Source: Paraspadella gotoi
Taxonomy: Eukaryota > Chaetognatha
Direction of reading: 5' to 3'
Length of the DNA stretch: 64,000 nt
Assembly (NCBI GenBank): GCA_051294375.1
Contig: CM119263.1
Location: 10,438,703 to 10,502,702 of the forward strand
Under the pieces are notes generated by a model. That model was given only the letters and a program-made list of their open reading frames with translations, had not been told where the DNA came from and ran no database searches. Of this stretch, positions 10,322 through 20,924 are shown piece after piece; within the stretch, counting starts at the first letter, position 1, and each line of letters begins with the position of its first letter. The translations under genes and the position numbers were made by a program.

Positions 10322-11778
10322 TTTCTTTCCCTTTCACTGAAAAATGAGTAGATGTCGTGATAAACAGAATTAAAAGCGCTGCCCTTTTTAATTCCTCTAG
10401 ACCTTTCGCCCACCTTCCTTTCCCCTTCACCCACTTCCCCTTTGCCTCTTTTCCGCCCCCCGCTCTTCCGCCCCTTCGTCTCCTCTCCAATTTCCTCTTC
10501 TTTTCGCTATTCATATAACCATTTTGTCCTTCTTTCCCGCTCAAGAGCGTCATCGCAGCACTCGACGCAGCGTGTCAGGGATCCGTCAACGTGATTCGCC
10601 CATGGCAGCCGAGCCAGTCGCTGAAGGTCATTGCCAGCTATGTCAATAAATCGGCAGCCATCGCAGTTTACCAGTATAGCAGCCCCATCTCTTTGTTTTT
10701 GTTTTGTGCATCTTTTGTTGTCACGTGACTTCCGGCAGTCACGTGCTACGTCGGACTTAGAGACTCCCTTTGGTTTGATGTCTCCCCTCGGCGGCTGGGA
10801 GGAAACGCAGAGCTGTTGACAGAGCGAATGCCTTCCCAAACGATGGAATGTTCTTAAAATGAATGAATTAAAAAGAAAAAAGGGAAAAAAAATCAGCTTC
10901 GCAGCGTGGAGTCGTTAAAAGAGGGAATACGATGCAAAAAACATTTAATTAGCAGTTGTAATAAGAAGTCACTTTCATATATTTTTTAAAAAAACACAAT
11001 TAGAAGATGCCCATTATTTAAGCGTAGTCTTCTTTGAAGTTGTTAAAAATTTATTATGATATCGATATTGTTGTTCACAAGTTTATTATACTATTGGATT
11101 ACGTTTTAAATTTGGACAATTTAGTTTTTGTAGAAAAATAGGCGATACTAGCCGGGTTGGCAAACCAAAAAGGCCAACCGGGAAAAAAGATTAAAAATGT
11201 GGCTTAATAGAACAGAGAGCGAGACTTCAAGTTGACGTAGATGCGCGCAACTTATGGGGAACAGGAGAAAAGACCTTGGGAAACGAAATCCAATTCTCGC
11301 TTTTGACTGCTTGTTATAATTTTCAGACACTGAACCTCAGACCTACATTGAGCTTTGAGGACCTGAACTCATAATCTCGACCCGTACTCCGGAATCGAAT
11401 TCGTTTATACTAAGGTGAACCTTATTACTTATAAAAATTTATTGAGAGGTGATAATGAGAGAGAAAATAAAAAAGGTTACTAGGCAAGAAGAGAAAAAAT
11501 AGTCCTAAGATTTTGTAACCAAAAAAATATTTGAACGAATTTATAATTGGCACAGGAATCCATTAGACTTTGCAATAACTTTTCTTTTCCCCTTTTCCTT
11601 ATAAATCTATGTGGATAGTTTTTCGACATACTTTCTTTAATACTCCCGTTCGCATCTTCTGCATTACAAACATATTCCATATACACCCAATCCTTATTGG
11701 GTGCTATCCAATGCGCCTCCCTTCTCTATCCTTCGACGCCAGACAGCCTTCTGCAACTCGAGAGATGCATCCCTAAAA
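9658..11778. repeat. noisy second copy of 7,671-9,632
   Basis: From TTTCTCGCCATTATTTATTA onward the sequence follows 7,671-9,632 to its last bases (GAGATGCATCCCTAAAA), but with scattered extra bases. It is 2,121 bases against 1,962. Insertion-biased noise of this kind is typical of uncorrected single-molecule long reads. The sequence then runs past the point where the first copy stops at its gap. I infer that a long read was used to fill the gap and its overlap with the left contig was kept. It should not be counted as a real tandem duplication without checking. Confidence 0.85.
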
Positions 11779-11834
11779 CATGCAGCCCCCCCGCCCAAAA
11801 CGGTCCGATATCTTCTGACAAAACCCCGGCTGGC

Positions 11835-11970
11835 CTGAGAGCTCTCTCTCTTCTCTCGTCTCTTCTCTCTCTCTCTCTCTCTCTCTCTCCTCGTCTCTCC
11901 TCTCTCTCCCTCTCTCTCTCCTCTCTCCCCTCTCTCTCTCTCTCTCTCTCTCGTCCTCTCTCTCTCTCTG
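11835..11970. repeat. CT microsatellite block
   Basis: Imperfect (CT)n interrupted by CGT and CCT. It lies in the newly bridged part of the fill and probably explains why the short-read contigs broke here. A remnant is present before the copy at about 31,890. Confidence 0.85.
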
Positions 11971-13480
11971 CTCCCGTGGGCATTCAGCCAACCTTTCCGC
12001 TTTTTTGCCCGGTGTAAGTCAATACAGTTAAAGATGATACAAGGAAAAAGATGATAAAGGAATGAAAAGATAAACTACACAGAGTGCAAAATAAAAATAC
12101 ATACGAGATACTGTACATAAAAATAGGAAAAAAAAAGAATTTAGAAAGGAAAATATATCGAAAACCATTAAGAAAGACGTAAAAAAAAGAAGGAAAAAAT
12201 CTATGTACATATAAAAAGTAAAAAAACATCTTATTTTTGGAAAAGGTGTGGCACTGCGACAGCTTCTCCATATAAAAAATATAGAAAATAAAAAACGAGG
12301 AAAACGAGTAGGAAAGCCTTTGGCGCTTTAGTAGTCAAAACAGTTCATATGAGTTTCGCAATATATTCTTGTGACAATATTTAATATTTAATATTGCATT
12401 GAATACCAACGATCGAATTTAAAAACAACTCGACGATAAACGGCAGTTCCCGTGAGCCTAAGTATCCAGTCAACTCTTTTCTCCACCTCGCGGCGCCCAT
12501 TAAAATTAAGTATTAAACGGAAACGATAAATTCTTAGACCGTGAAGTGCGTATGGACCTTGGCCGCAGTTACATTATGCACAACTCATATCTTCCTCTCG
12601 CTTCAATTAATCTCATCGCGGATTTTTCCCCCTCGCCTCTTCCACGGTTATCGCCAGATAATGGCGAACGTTGCCTTTGCTTGTCGTCGACGGGAGTAGA
12701 TACGATGATTTCCATCAGTAGTCCCTGGTTCGAGACCACGCGTGTACTTAGTATTCGCAAATACAATTACGCCAAGATCGAATAGGCGATTAAGACAATA
12801 ATAAACTTGTGACTTAAGGATTCATAAGCACAATATATTTTTGAACCATGTAGATTATAGATTCAACTCGAGTGAATGAAGCGACAACCACAACGACCAC
12901 AACGACGACCACAAAGACGACCACTTCTCTTATCTCTTATCGCAAAGTCGCGCGTCACTCGACTCTCACGACGGTGACTCTCACTTACGCGACGGAGACG
13001 GAGGCGAATTAAGCGCGACGACCTTGGGCCTTTCTCGTCAAGGTTACGTTGTCACAATGACTCAAGGTTACATTATCACAACGAGTGCGTGAATCCCGGG
13101 AGAGTCTTTGCCGAATCCACCTCCGCCTTTCACTTTTCTTCCTTTCTATTTTATATTTCATTTCTTTTTTTTTTCTCTCTCTCTGCCTCCACCGGCCTTA
13201 ATTCCCATCCTTACGACATTTACGCGTAATTCGAATCATTTTTACTATCTCCTTTCTCTTTGCAAAGGTCGTATTTTATTTTTTTTATTTTTCTGTTTAA
13301 TCTTTCAGAAGAAGTAATTCTATCATTATATCGCTTGTAAAAATTTCTTATTGATAGGAATCCTAGTAGGATGGTAGAAAATTAATCCAGATAACAAATT
13401 TTCTTATTTATTTATTCTCCCCCTCATTCTCCCACGCTACCTTTTTCTCTTTTCAATCTTTTCCTTTCCTCGCACCGGAA

Positions 13481-13642
13481 ATGGCCACTCTAACGTCGGC
13501 CACGCCCATTTCCGGCGTTGCGCGTTCCACGGAAATCGCGGGAGGAGCGTCTTACTATCGACGATTAACCATAAAGGAAAAAGACGGATCAATTTGCTCC
13601 AAACATAAAATAATAAAATTAACCTCAACAGTCATTACTTAA
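13481..13642 (+). CDS. possible short protein, 53 residues
   Basis: ATG in a strong context (GGAAATGG) opens 53 codons beginning MATLTSATPISGVARS. The composition is mixed and protein-like (a Thr/Ser/Ala-rich N-terminus, then RRLTIKEKDGS). The frame ends at TAA. The opposite strand is also open for 60 codons, which weakens the case. The noisy copy near 34,165 keeps the ATG but loses the frame. I recognise no family. It may be a first exon read through into an intron. Confidence 0.25.
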   Translation: MATLTSATPISGVARSTEIAGGASYYRRLTIKEKDGSICSKHKIIKLTSTVIT

Positions 13643-13799
13643 TTGCTGACCTTTCAGATCGAAATTCTGTCCCAATCAAGAAAACAATGGAGTTGAATTT
13701 TTAATGCAATAGAAAAGAGTGAAGTCTATAATGTTTAATTTTGTTTATTGTGTACGCAACTAATAACTAACAAAAAACCAAAAAAACACACTTATAAAC

Positions 13800-13819
13800 T
13801 TTATTGCGAAATCGTTTAT
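13800..13819 (-). terminator. two AATAAA polyadenylation signals, minus strand
   Basis: Read on the minus strand, AATAAA occurs twice, at 13,814-13,819 and 13,800-13,805. Both lie just downstream of an open frame that stops at 13,835. They suit the 3' end of a minus-strand transcript that would include the candidate at 14,055-14,267. In AT-rich DNA this hexamer is common, so the support is modest. Confidence 0.3.
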
Positions 13820-14054
13820 TTTTCCGAAAGGTAGTCAAATATGGTGGGCATATTTGGATCGAAGATAAAACATTTTGAGTATGCCACTTTCAGTTAACAG
13901 ACAGAAAGACAAGTCCGGTATAGATCTATAGTAATTTAGAACCATGCCTTTTTTATTTTCAAGGTCCAGAAAAATATCTTTCGACCGCGCTTCATTTCCA
14001 AAATCCGCCTCGATCTTTAAAGGGGCCTTAGGTTGGGATTTATGCCTCACAAGT

Positions 14055-14267
14055 CTAAAGAGCAGTCGGCCGAAGAGCTTCAATGAAACTCAGCTCAAGA
14101 GGATAATCATTGGCGATATGGGCTAGGGCTCTTAAAAGGGCATTCAGAATAGAAAAAGTCACTTTTAAAAGTTGGTTACATGACTAAAGAAAGAACAATC
14201 TGAGAAGACATTGAGAGATGTCGGTTTATTTGATAAGCAAGACTTGCCTTACAGCTTGAGCCTTCAT
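14055..14267 (-). CDS. possible two-exon small gene, 47 residues, minus strand
   Basis: ATG at 14,267 opens five codons (MKAQA), then GT at 14,252 (GCT|GTAAGG). A 69 base intron ends in a long pyrimidine stretch, TTCTTTCTTTAG, at 14,184. The second exon (14,183-14,055) continues in phase with SCNQLLKVTFSILNALL and ends at TAG. The product would be a small, helical, fairly hydrophobic peptide. A second minus-strand frame overlaps the end and stays open for about 80 codons to 13,835, followed by two AATAAA signals. Either that frame is 3' UTR, or a one-base error or another splice joins the two. The choice of acceptor was mine, so confidence is low. Confidence 0.3.
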
Positions 14268-14439
14268 TTTTTGTGTGGAATAGTGTGAAATAAAAAGACA
14301 GATTCTGGCATAACTCTCTGAGGTACCCAAGTCTCTTAGAATAATCTATTGTTTTAAGACAAAGCCGAATTTAAAAACGAGCGCCCTTTCTACCGAAGAT
14401 GTCAGTCTTGATAAGGCTTCGTGTCTTGAGAGGGCGATG

Positions 14440-14560
14440 AGCTCCGAGGAGGGCGCCCGCTCTCGAGAGGGCAGGCGGACTGCGCACGCGCGAGGAATTA
14501 CCGCGGGATTTTTCTCGACCTCGGGGCGAAAGCGAGAGTCATAAATCACGTGACCGGGAG
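14440..14560. promoter_or_regulatory. CpG-rich island with CACGTG
   Basis: A GC-rich stretch in AT-rich surroundings holds GCGCACGCGCGAGG and AATCACGTGACC. It lies about 200-300 bases upstream of the minus-strand candidate that starts at 14,267, so a promoter on that strand is plausible. No TATA-like element is obvious. Confidence 0.3.
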
Positions 14561-15282
14561 GCGAGTGTGGGTGAGGAAAGGGGGAAAGTCTTTGTTGTCT
14601 TTTCTTAGTTGTCGTTGTTTGTGTGTATGTTTGTATAGTATCTTGCGCTAGTGGTTGCCAACATTGTCGCCGTCGTTGTCGTCATGACCTGAGGCAGGGA
14701 GAAGAGATGAAAGGAGGGAGCAGAATGAAAAAGAGACGTCGTCGTCGTCGTCGTCGTCGTCGTCGACGCCCGGTCTCTCTTAATATTTCACATCACTTCT
14801 CACCATCGCGCGCGATTGTTCGTAATTAGCTCCGGGGAATCCGAACGAGTATCTTCATTCTTCGAAAATGATCTTCATCTCTCGTTAGTTTTTTTTTTTT
14901 CTCCATAACATGTTTACATTTTTTTGTACCGAGCTAAATATATATATTGATTACATTTCTTACTAACTCTTAGTTGTAGACCGAAGTGAAAATTGTAGTG
15001 ATTTTTACATCATGACTTTTTGATTTAAAAAAAAAAATGATAGCACTTTATACATAAAAATTTTTCTTCTCCTCCCATTTAAAACTTTCTTCTCGAAGAA
15101 AAATACTCCATTTTTTTCATTCTTTATTCAAATTTGATTCATATATCTCGATTCATCTTTTTCTCTATTTAATCTCCCTCCCCCCACTCACCCAACAACC
15201 TCATCACCGCCCCCGCCTTCGAATCCGCCGTCTTCTCCCATTCGAAGCCGACAAAGTTTCAAGGCCGACTTTTATCAATGTA

Positions 15283-15317
<35 letters not shown>
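15283..15317. repeat. (CGT)n microsatellite at a structural junction
   Basis: About eleven CGT units. In the noisy copy (36,139-36,240) the same flank leads into a longer, impure CGT run and then into sequence that is the reverse complement of 26,220-26,460. The repeat therefore marks the point where the two versions of the assembly part company. Confidence 0.9.
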
Positions 15318-16043
15318 GTGGGAAAGCTGGGTCGAAGATCACGGATAAAATATTTTGGTGAAAGAACAATGTAGCTCACAGTCAAGCTACACCATATGGC
15401 TTTCATAACAGCGTGACTCAGCGGACTGTCCATCTTCTCTCAATCTTTTTTTCTATTTTTCTCTCTTTTTTTCTTTTTCTCTCTCTAGATAAAATATGAT
15501 CTTTATAAAAAGTTAGATAATAAATATATATATAATATAAATGTTATAAAAAAATTTCAATGTCTTTCAGCGTCAAAAATGAAAAAAAAATGTAAAAAAT
15601 TCACCTCTACATACATTTTTCATGTTGGTGTAGGAACATATTATATGATCAAACATTTTGGTTATTTTTTGCAGCTTAACCTAAAAAATCATAAAAAATA
15701 TTTTACAAAAGGTTTTGTTTTTCTGGCAAATCCGAAACTTAAAACTGAAAAAAATATAATTTTATGATTTTATAAGGATATACTATAAAGAAAATTTAAT
15801 TTTATGATACTGTTATAAAATTTTTTTGAAAAAAGGGCCGAATTATTTTTATTTTATGTACAAGGCAACAAAAATATGGTTCCATCTGTAGTATATTTAA
15901 CCGAGGAGCAGACACAAGACATGAAACGTTAACTTAATCCTATGACAACAGCCGGTCGCCTGTTATGGCCCATTGGGATGGGGCATCTCACTGTTAGCTT
16001 TGGGGGCTTCCGACCTCAGTGACGCCTCCAGTCACTGGCGCGG

Positions 16044-16508
16044 TTACCTAGGGACGGTCTTCGCTTTGCCAACGCAGAGGGAAGTCATTAGGACTGTGGA
16101 TTGGAAGACCGACGCCAGTACGCCTGGGAATGGGTGTTTTTCCCCCTCATGAGCCAATAGATTTGGCTCGAAGAATGGTGGACGTGAGGCGGTGGTAGAA
16201 TACGTTACCGCCACAATCCCATTATTATGAATTCGAACGTCCTCTTCAGAATGGAGATTGCCGTTTACAAAAGCATCATAGGACATTTCCGACCTGCGCT
16301 TTTGTCTGCGCAATGTCCCTGGGGTCAATTTGCTCGGCCTCGTGGTGGACGAAGGGAGTTTCCGATCTCGCCCGCCTTGACCGTAAAGTCGATAATTGCA
16401 AGCAGGTAGTTTTTTATATTTTTTAATAGCTGCCGTTAGAATTGAAATACTATAAGTCATTTCTTCGTATTTCAGTAATGTTTTTTTAACAGATAGAAGA
16501 AACGACAC
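16044..16508 (-). CDS. unassigned open frame, possible exon
   Basis: A minus-strand frame of 154 codons lies in a locally GC-richer patch. It includes protein-like stretches such as MSYDAFVNGNLHSEED and ends near an AG|GTAACC donor-like site at about 16,053. The first 30 codons are AT-rich and may be intron. The opposite strand also has a 60-codon frame starting at 16,227 and ending at a GTAGTT donor-like site, so the coding strand is uncertain. I recognise no domain. It might be an internal exon of an undetected gene or a decayed repeat. Confidence 0.22.
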   Translation of the reverse strand: MSFLLSVKKTLLKYEEMTYSISILTAAIKKYKKLPACNYRLYGQGGRDRKLPSSTTRPSKLTPGTLRRQKRRSEMSYDAFVNGNLHSEEDVRIHNNGIVAVTYSTTASRPPFFEPNLLAHEGEKHPFPGVLASVFQSTVLMTSLCVGKAKTVPR

Positions 16509-16747
16509 ATCTTTCTTTTCAACCTCGTCGATCTTCGAAAATAAGCGAACATGACGGTCAGTCTAGACGAAGCAAATGAGCGCCCAAGTACTAACAGAGA
16601 ACATGGGCACAAAAGCGCGGGGGGTGGCTCTCACAGAACATGAGACTGTCACAGGTGGTTTGACTGTCGCTAATTTTTGTTTAGGTGATAAATATATGAC
16701 TAATCCTGTAGATCTTTCTTTTCTAGTGGGCGTTGGTTGTCTCCGGG

Positions 16748-16755
16748 TATAAAAA
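16748..16755 (+). promoter_or_regulatory. TATA box
   Basis: TATAAAAA in a GC-flanked context (CCGGGTATAAAAACG), 203 bases before the ATG of the two-exon candidate at 16,951. In a normal TATA promoter transcription would begin about 30 bases downstream, near 16,780. Confidence 0.35.
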
Positions 16756-16869
16756 CGAACGTATTAAAACGGTTTGTGGAAAATTGGAGCGATGCGTGGC
16801 CCATAACATCCCATCGCGCTCTTGGCGGATTGACTCGGTTTTTACTACTGCTTTCAGTGTGGAAATATC

Positions 16870-16950
16870 ATGTATCGTATTCAAGTCCAATTCGTGTATA
16901 CTTTCGATAACACGATTAATCTAAAATATTCCAAAATCAATTCTGAATAA
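16870..16950 (+). other. upstream open reading frame abutting the next ATG
   Basis: A 26-codon frame starts at 16,870 and its TAA stop at 16,948-16,950 directly abuts the ATG at 16,951 (TAAATG). If the downstream gene is real, this arrangement would favour control by reinitiation after the upstream frame. Confidence 0.25.
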
Positions 16951-17396
16951 ATGACAGGTACCCGAAGACTTGGGCAATGCCTTGGTGCTTTTGGACAAAC
17001 TCCAAGGGTTGTGGAACGGAATGACGCGATCCACTGGTTGAGCATGCGCGCACATATCCTTCTTGTCCTAAATTTGGCAACAGAAAGGCCGTCACGCCAG
17101 TTCGCTAAATATAACACAATCACAAGGTAAGTTTCCATCTTAAATGAAAAACTTATTGACACAATCTTCTTCACAGGTTTTTCTTTCACACGTATCATCA
17201 GAGAGATTCTAATTCTGGCGAGTTTACTGAAGATGAGCTGGAATTATATTGGTCGTTCCCTGTAATCCTCAATACAGCAATCAAAGCAATCGTCTTCAGT
17301 CGTTCAGAAACAAATGGCGATGGGAGAAACCTAGTCAACATCCCGAAAATCTTTCTTCTGCCGGTTTCTTCTTTATTGGTAAAGTATTGTTTGTGA
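16951..17396 (+). CDS. possible two-exon gene, 131 residues, unknown function
   Basis: Exon 1 (16,951-17,126) starts MTGTRRLGQCLGAFGQTP and ends in phase 2 at AAG|GTAAGT, a consensus donor. The 50 base intron ends TTCTTCACAG. Exon 2 (17,177-17,396) continues in phase with FFFHTYHQRDSNSGEFTEDE and stops at TGA. An in-frame stop immediately precedes the ATG. A TATA box lies 203 bases upstream. The product is mixed hydrophobic and charged, with no signal peptide or domain I recognise. The 3' flank runs into a member of the palindromic repeat family at 17,497. The case rests on two good splice sites joining two open frames; it could still be chance. Confidence 0.4.
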
Positions 17397-17496
17397 GTAA
17401 GCAATACAAATTACACATCAGTAAGGGGATGGGGCGATATATCTACTTTAACCCACAAGGGTTGATTAAAATTTACCATTTTGATTTTAATCTTCT

Positions 17497-17600
17497 ACGA
17501 AGTGCACTCGGAAGTGTACTCGGGAGAACTCTTATAAGACACTTGGGTGTCGGTCGTTATGTCATCGTGCTGTTCAACTTACGTTATAAATCTTAATTTG
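17497..17600 (+). repeat. diverged member of palindromic CGAGTACTCG repeat family
   Basis: The order of motifs matches the copies at 56,871 and 61,655: a decayed palindrome (GTGTACTCGGGAG), AACTCTTATAAG, CACTT, a GGTC-rich part (GTCGGTCG), then AACTTACGTTATAAA. Strong divergence suggests an old insertion. Confidence 0.6.
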
Positions 17601-17917
17601 GGTAATATATCAATTAAGTTTATTTTTCGTATGCAGTTTGGTACTATAAGACTTTTATGTGCATATGTATCATATATAGGATAAAAAAAGTGATTACATA
17701 ATACATATATAGAAATTTTAATATGCATAATTTAGGAATACTGAATAATTTTAGTTAAATTTGGCAGATGGTAAAAAAAAATAAATGCTTTTGTTTCATA
17801 TATTTTATATTGATTTAGTAACTTTCCGATTAGAATTATGGTTATATTTAAATAGTTATTTTAAAGTTTTAAAATCATTAAACATTGTGTTTTTTTCCTT
17901 TCCTGTTTCGTTGTGAT

Positions 17918-18100
17918 TTTGATTTAGAACAAAGTTTGTAAGAGAGATTTTTATATTTCATAGTGAAACGGAACATGTTCGACTCACATACGAGTCTTCT
18001 TAAGCGCCTTATTCAAATTTAGTGAATATTGAGAGAATTTTGTACATAAAGAATTTAAAAATCGTTGTTAAATTCTCCTTCAAACTTTGTTCTAAAAATC
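17918..18100. mobile_element. 180 bp element with terminal inverted repeats
   Basis: GATTTAGAACAAAGTTTG at 17,921-17,938 is repeated inverted as CAAACTTTGTTCTAAAAATC at 18,081-18,100. The interior is unrelated, AT-rich and non-coding. The size and ends fit a MITE. A target-site duplication is not obvious. Confidence 0.6.
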
Positions 18101-18359
18101 ATTAAAGAATAAGAGACCGGAATTGCAATGCAGTAAATATCAAAAAAAAACGTTTATCTTATACATTATGAAAAAAAATTACTGTGACGCAACACACTGG
18201 AATTACCGTTATTGTTTTTATAAACAGCTTATGAAAATCAAACATCCTCGGATAAATACGCCTTCTTTGAAAACAAACACACTTCCGTTTCCTTGCCAGT
18301 CCAAAGTCTGGAGCTGGATGCCATTGAAGAGACAGTAATTATTGTATGAGTTAGTGCAA

Positions 18360-18560
18360 ACCGTTCTATTATAAGCAGTCCCTGAGGCTTCGGATCAGGC
18401 TGTAACACCCGAGTTACAGGCGGGTTAAGCGCCCGTCCCTCTTAACTGCAGATGACCACCGGGCTAGAACCCCGACCTTGGGTTGGGAGAGGCGAATGAC
18501 TTGCCTCCGTGCACCAATAGCCGCTGATGAACGGTTGTGGATTTTTAGTCCACCATACTA
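18360..18560 (-). mobile_element. tRNA-derived SINE, minus strand
   Basis: On the minus strand a Pol III A-box-like sequence (TGGTGCACGGAGG, 18,516-18,504) is followed at normal distance by a B box (GGTTCTAGCCC, 18,471-18,461). Between them the text CAAGTCATTCGCCT has the form of a tRNA-derived SINE head. It continues into a GC-rich, non-tRNA body. It cannot fold as a complete tRNA, so a SINE or tRNA pseudogene is the better call. Confidence 0.5.
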
Positions 18561-19696
18561 TTAATGATTTATAAAAAAAATGATCTCTCTTCACGTATTT
18601 TTAACGCTTTAGCGCGTAAGTGGCGTAGTCGTCGTCGTCGGCGGCGTTCCAACTTATCGATCGCCTTTTTATGATTAAATGTGGGTGGTGTATGAAGCTG
18701 AAAATTTATATACAGCTCATACATCGAGGTCCATGAAATTGGGTGAGGACAGTTATTAAATATGTTTGTTTACGTTATTATAATTCAAAACAAACTAATT
18801 TTCCTCTATTATTTTATGTTTCCTTCTCTACATCTCTCTTTTCTCTTTTAAAATTTAATATGTAGCTCTCTCAATCTTTTTCCCCAGAGCTGATTCATCG
18901 AAAAAAAAAAAAAGAGGTCTGCAGGTCAGTTCTGCAGGGGCTTTCTTTCTTTTTCTCTCTTTTCTCCTGCTGCTTTTTGATTTCCTTTTTTTTCTGGCTG
19001 CCTCTGCTGCGGCCGCTGCTGATTCGTCCGAAAACGAATTTGGCTTCTCTCTCTACTTCTGCGTTTTTGATGTTTTTTATTTTAAAATTTTCTTTGAGCA
19101 AACAATGTCGGATCTTGCCCTAACGGTTAATATATTTAATTAATCTAGATTAATAGTATTAATTCATTAAAAATTAATTATTTTTAATAAATTAATTATA
19201 AAATTATATTCAGCTTTTCATCTATCGATGTCTTAAAATTGCGTCAGGACCAGTATAATTAAATGATTTTGTTTACATTTTATCAAAACATTAACAATGT
19301 CCTCTATTATCGAGCCAGCGGAAAAGCCCGTCCGTGGCTAAGATTTTGTTCGGGTTGTTTAGTTCTTTTCGGTCACAGCTTCTTTTGCAATCATGGCTTC
19401 TGAAAGTAGTGAATCATAGGGAGTGTGAAATTCTCATATATGGCTTTCTCCATCATCAAGCATCTTTAAAAATTCCCCACTCCATCGCTTTACATATCAA
19501 ATATTCGTAATTTGTTTCATGTTCTTAATTTACAAACAAAAACGTTTTAATTATATGTCGCTCTCGCATCTCTCTTTCTTTTAAATATATGTCGCTCTCT
19601 CTCTCTTTTCTCCGTCACTGCTTCTTCTGATTTGTCTTAAAACGAGTTCCGGCCTCTTGCCAGCGTCTGTTCCATCTTCTCTCTCTCTCTCCTCTT

Positions 19697-19733
<37 letters not shown>
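19697..19733. repeat. poly(T) tract, about 35 bases
   Basis: An uninterrupted T run at the end of a CT-rich stretch and about 60 bases from the tRNA-like head below. The tract lies on the downstream side of the plus strand's SINE-like unit only if that unit were in the opposite orientation, so it is not clearly its tail. Confidence 0.85.
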
Positions 19734-19738
<5 letters not shown>

Positions 19739-19784
19739 AAAATTTTAGATATAATGTGGGCTCCAACTAATTAAAAAACGAATG

Positions 19785-19860
19785 CCGCGAACAGGGTGCG
19801 AACCCGGGTCCTCTGGGTAGAGAAGAGCTCACGACACGTCCGGCGCCATAGGTACTGCTG
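19785..19860 (-). mobile_element. tRNA-like SINE head or tRNA pseudogene, minus strand
   Basis: The minus strand reads TGGCGCCGGACG (A-box-like, 19,849-19,838). It then reads CTCTTCTCTACCCAGAGG and a good B box, GGTTCGCACCC (19,804-19,794). The spacing is right for an internal Pol III promoter, but the acceptor stem does not pair, so a functional tRNA is unlikely. It differs from the SINE at 18.4 kb, so it would be a second family. Confidence 0.45.
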
Positions 19861-20924
19861 ATTCTTTAACGAGTAATAGGGGCTGTAGAGCTTCTCCTCT
19901 CTCTTTACTTATATATATTATATCGCTCTTTCTCTCTCTCTTTTTCTCTGCAGCTGGCTCGTCTCTCCTCTCTCTCTTTTTCTTTCCTCTCTTCTCTCTC
20001 TCTCGTCTCTCTGTGTGTGTCTGTCTCTCTTCCGTCTCTGCGTGGGATCGTATTGTTTTTTGAAAACGTTCTGATATATACTTTTTTTCCTTGCCTACGA
20101 AAACATTTACGTTTAGCATTTATTCCGCGCTTTATTTCCAAATAACCAAATCCCATCTATTTTTCATCCCCGAGATTTTCGTCGGAGTTTTCTCTCTTTC
20201 TTTGCTCTCTCTCTTTCTTTTCCTCGTCTCTTCTCTCTCTCTCCTTCTCTTATCAATCTGCACGCATTTGTTTGTTTTATTGAGATATAATCAGCCATCA
20301 ATGAATGACATCTACTGCATCAGTGAATGAATATCTATCCAGCAGCTGAATGACTATAATCGCATCTTTGTATTTGATCAATGTTATCTATTACATCAAA
20401 TATAATATTCACTTAATTACATGCGAATCAATTAGTCTGTACGCTCAATCACTACATATATACATCAATAATACGTTATCGCCATCATGCCGACGCATTG
20501 GATTCATTCGGCTTTTTTTCCGCTCGAGGTTTTTATTCCAACTTATTGTTCTTGTTGATAAGGTGGCCTCTTGGCTTCGATACGTTGAAGTCTTTTAAGA
20601 TTGTTTATTAATTTTATGTCTCCTTCTCGTCTCTTCTCCAGTCTCCTCTCTTTCGTCTCTCACTACATCACATTCCTGCTTTTCTCGTCCTTCTCCTCTC
20701 TTCTCTCTTTTTAATGCCCGATAGCGACGATCCTTATGCTTTCTAAGATTTTTTTTCACTGCAATCTTTTTTCAAACTTGCATCATTTTTCAACTTGCAT
20801 TCCGTCAAAACTCTTATATCTAGCTTCTCACTCACTTTCCTACCGGCTCAGCAAATTTGCATCTCAGATCTAATCATGCTATAAAATAAATAAAAAGTTA
20901 ACGTAAACTGTGACTCATATTTTT

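Larger units (their letters stand above)
11990..15317. other. cleaner block A, repeated in noisy form at 31.9-36.1 kb
   Basis: This block reads cleanly, and a noisier version lies at about 31,890-36,240 in the same orientation. The second version is nearly 0.9 kb longer, partly from larger insertions (for example near 32,400 and 32,640-32,860), so some allelic difference may be mixed with read error. The block ends in a (CGT)n run at 15,283-15,317, and the noisy version continues beyond that run into different sequence. Confidence 0.75.

Noticed and set aside
9860-10553. 163- and 167-codon frames on both strands
   Set aside because: Same pyrimidine tract in the noisy duplicate; residue content is repeat-driven.
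12728-12738. Perfect tRNA B-box text GGTTCGAGACC
   Set aside because: No A box or cloverleaf at the right distance upstream, and the noisy copy does not preserve it.
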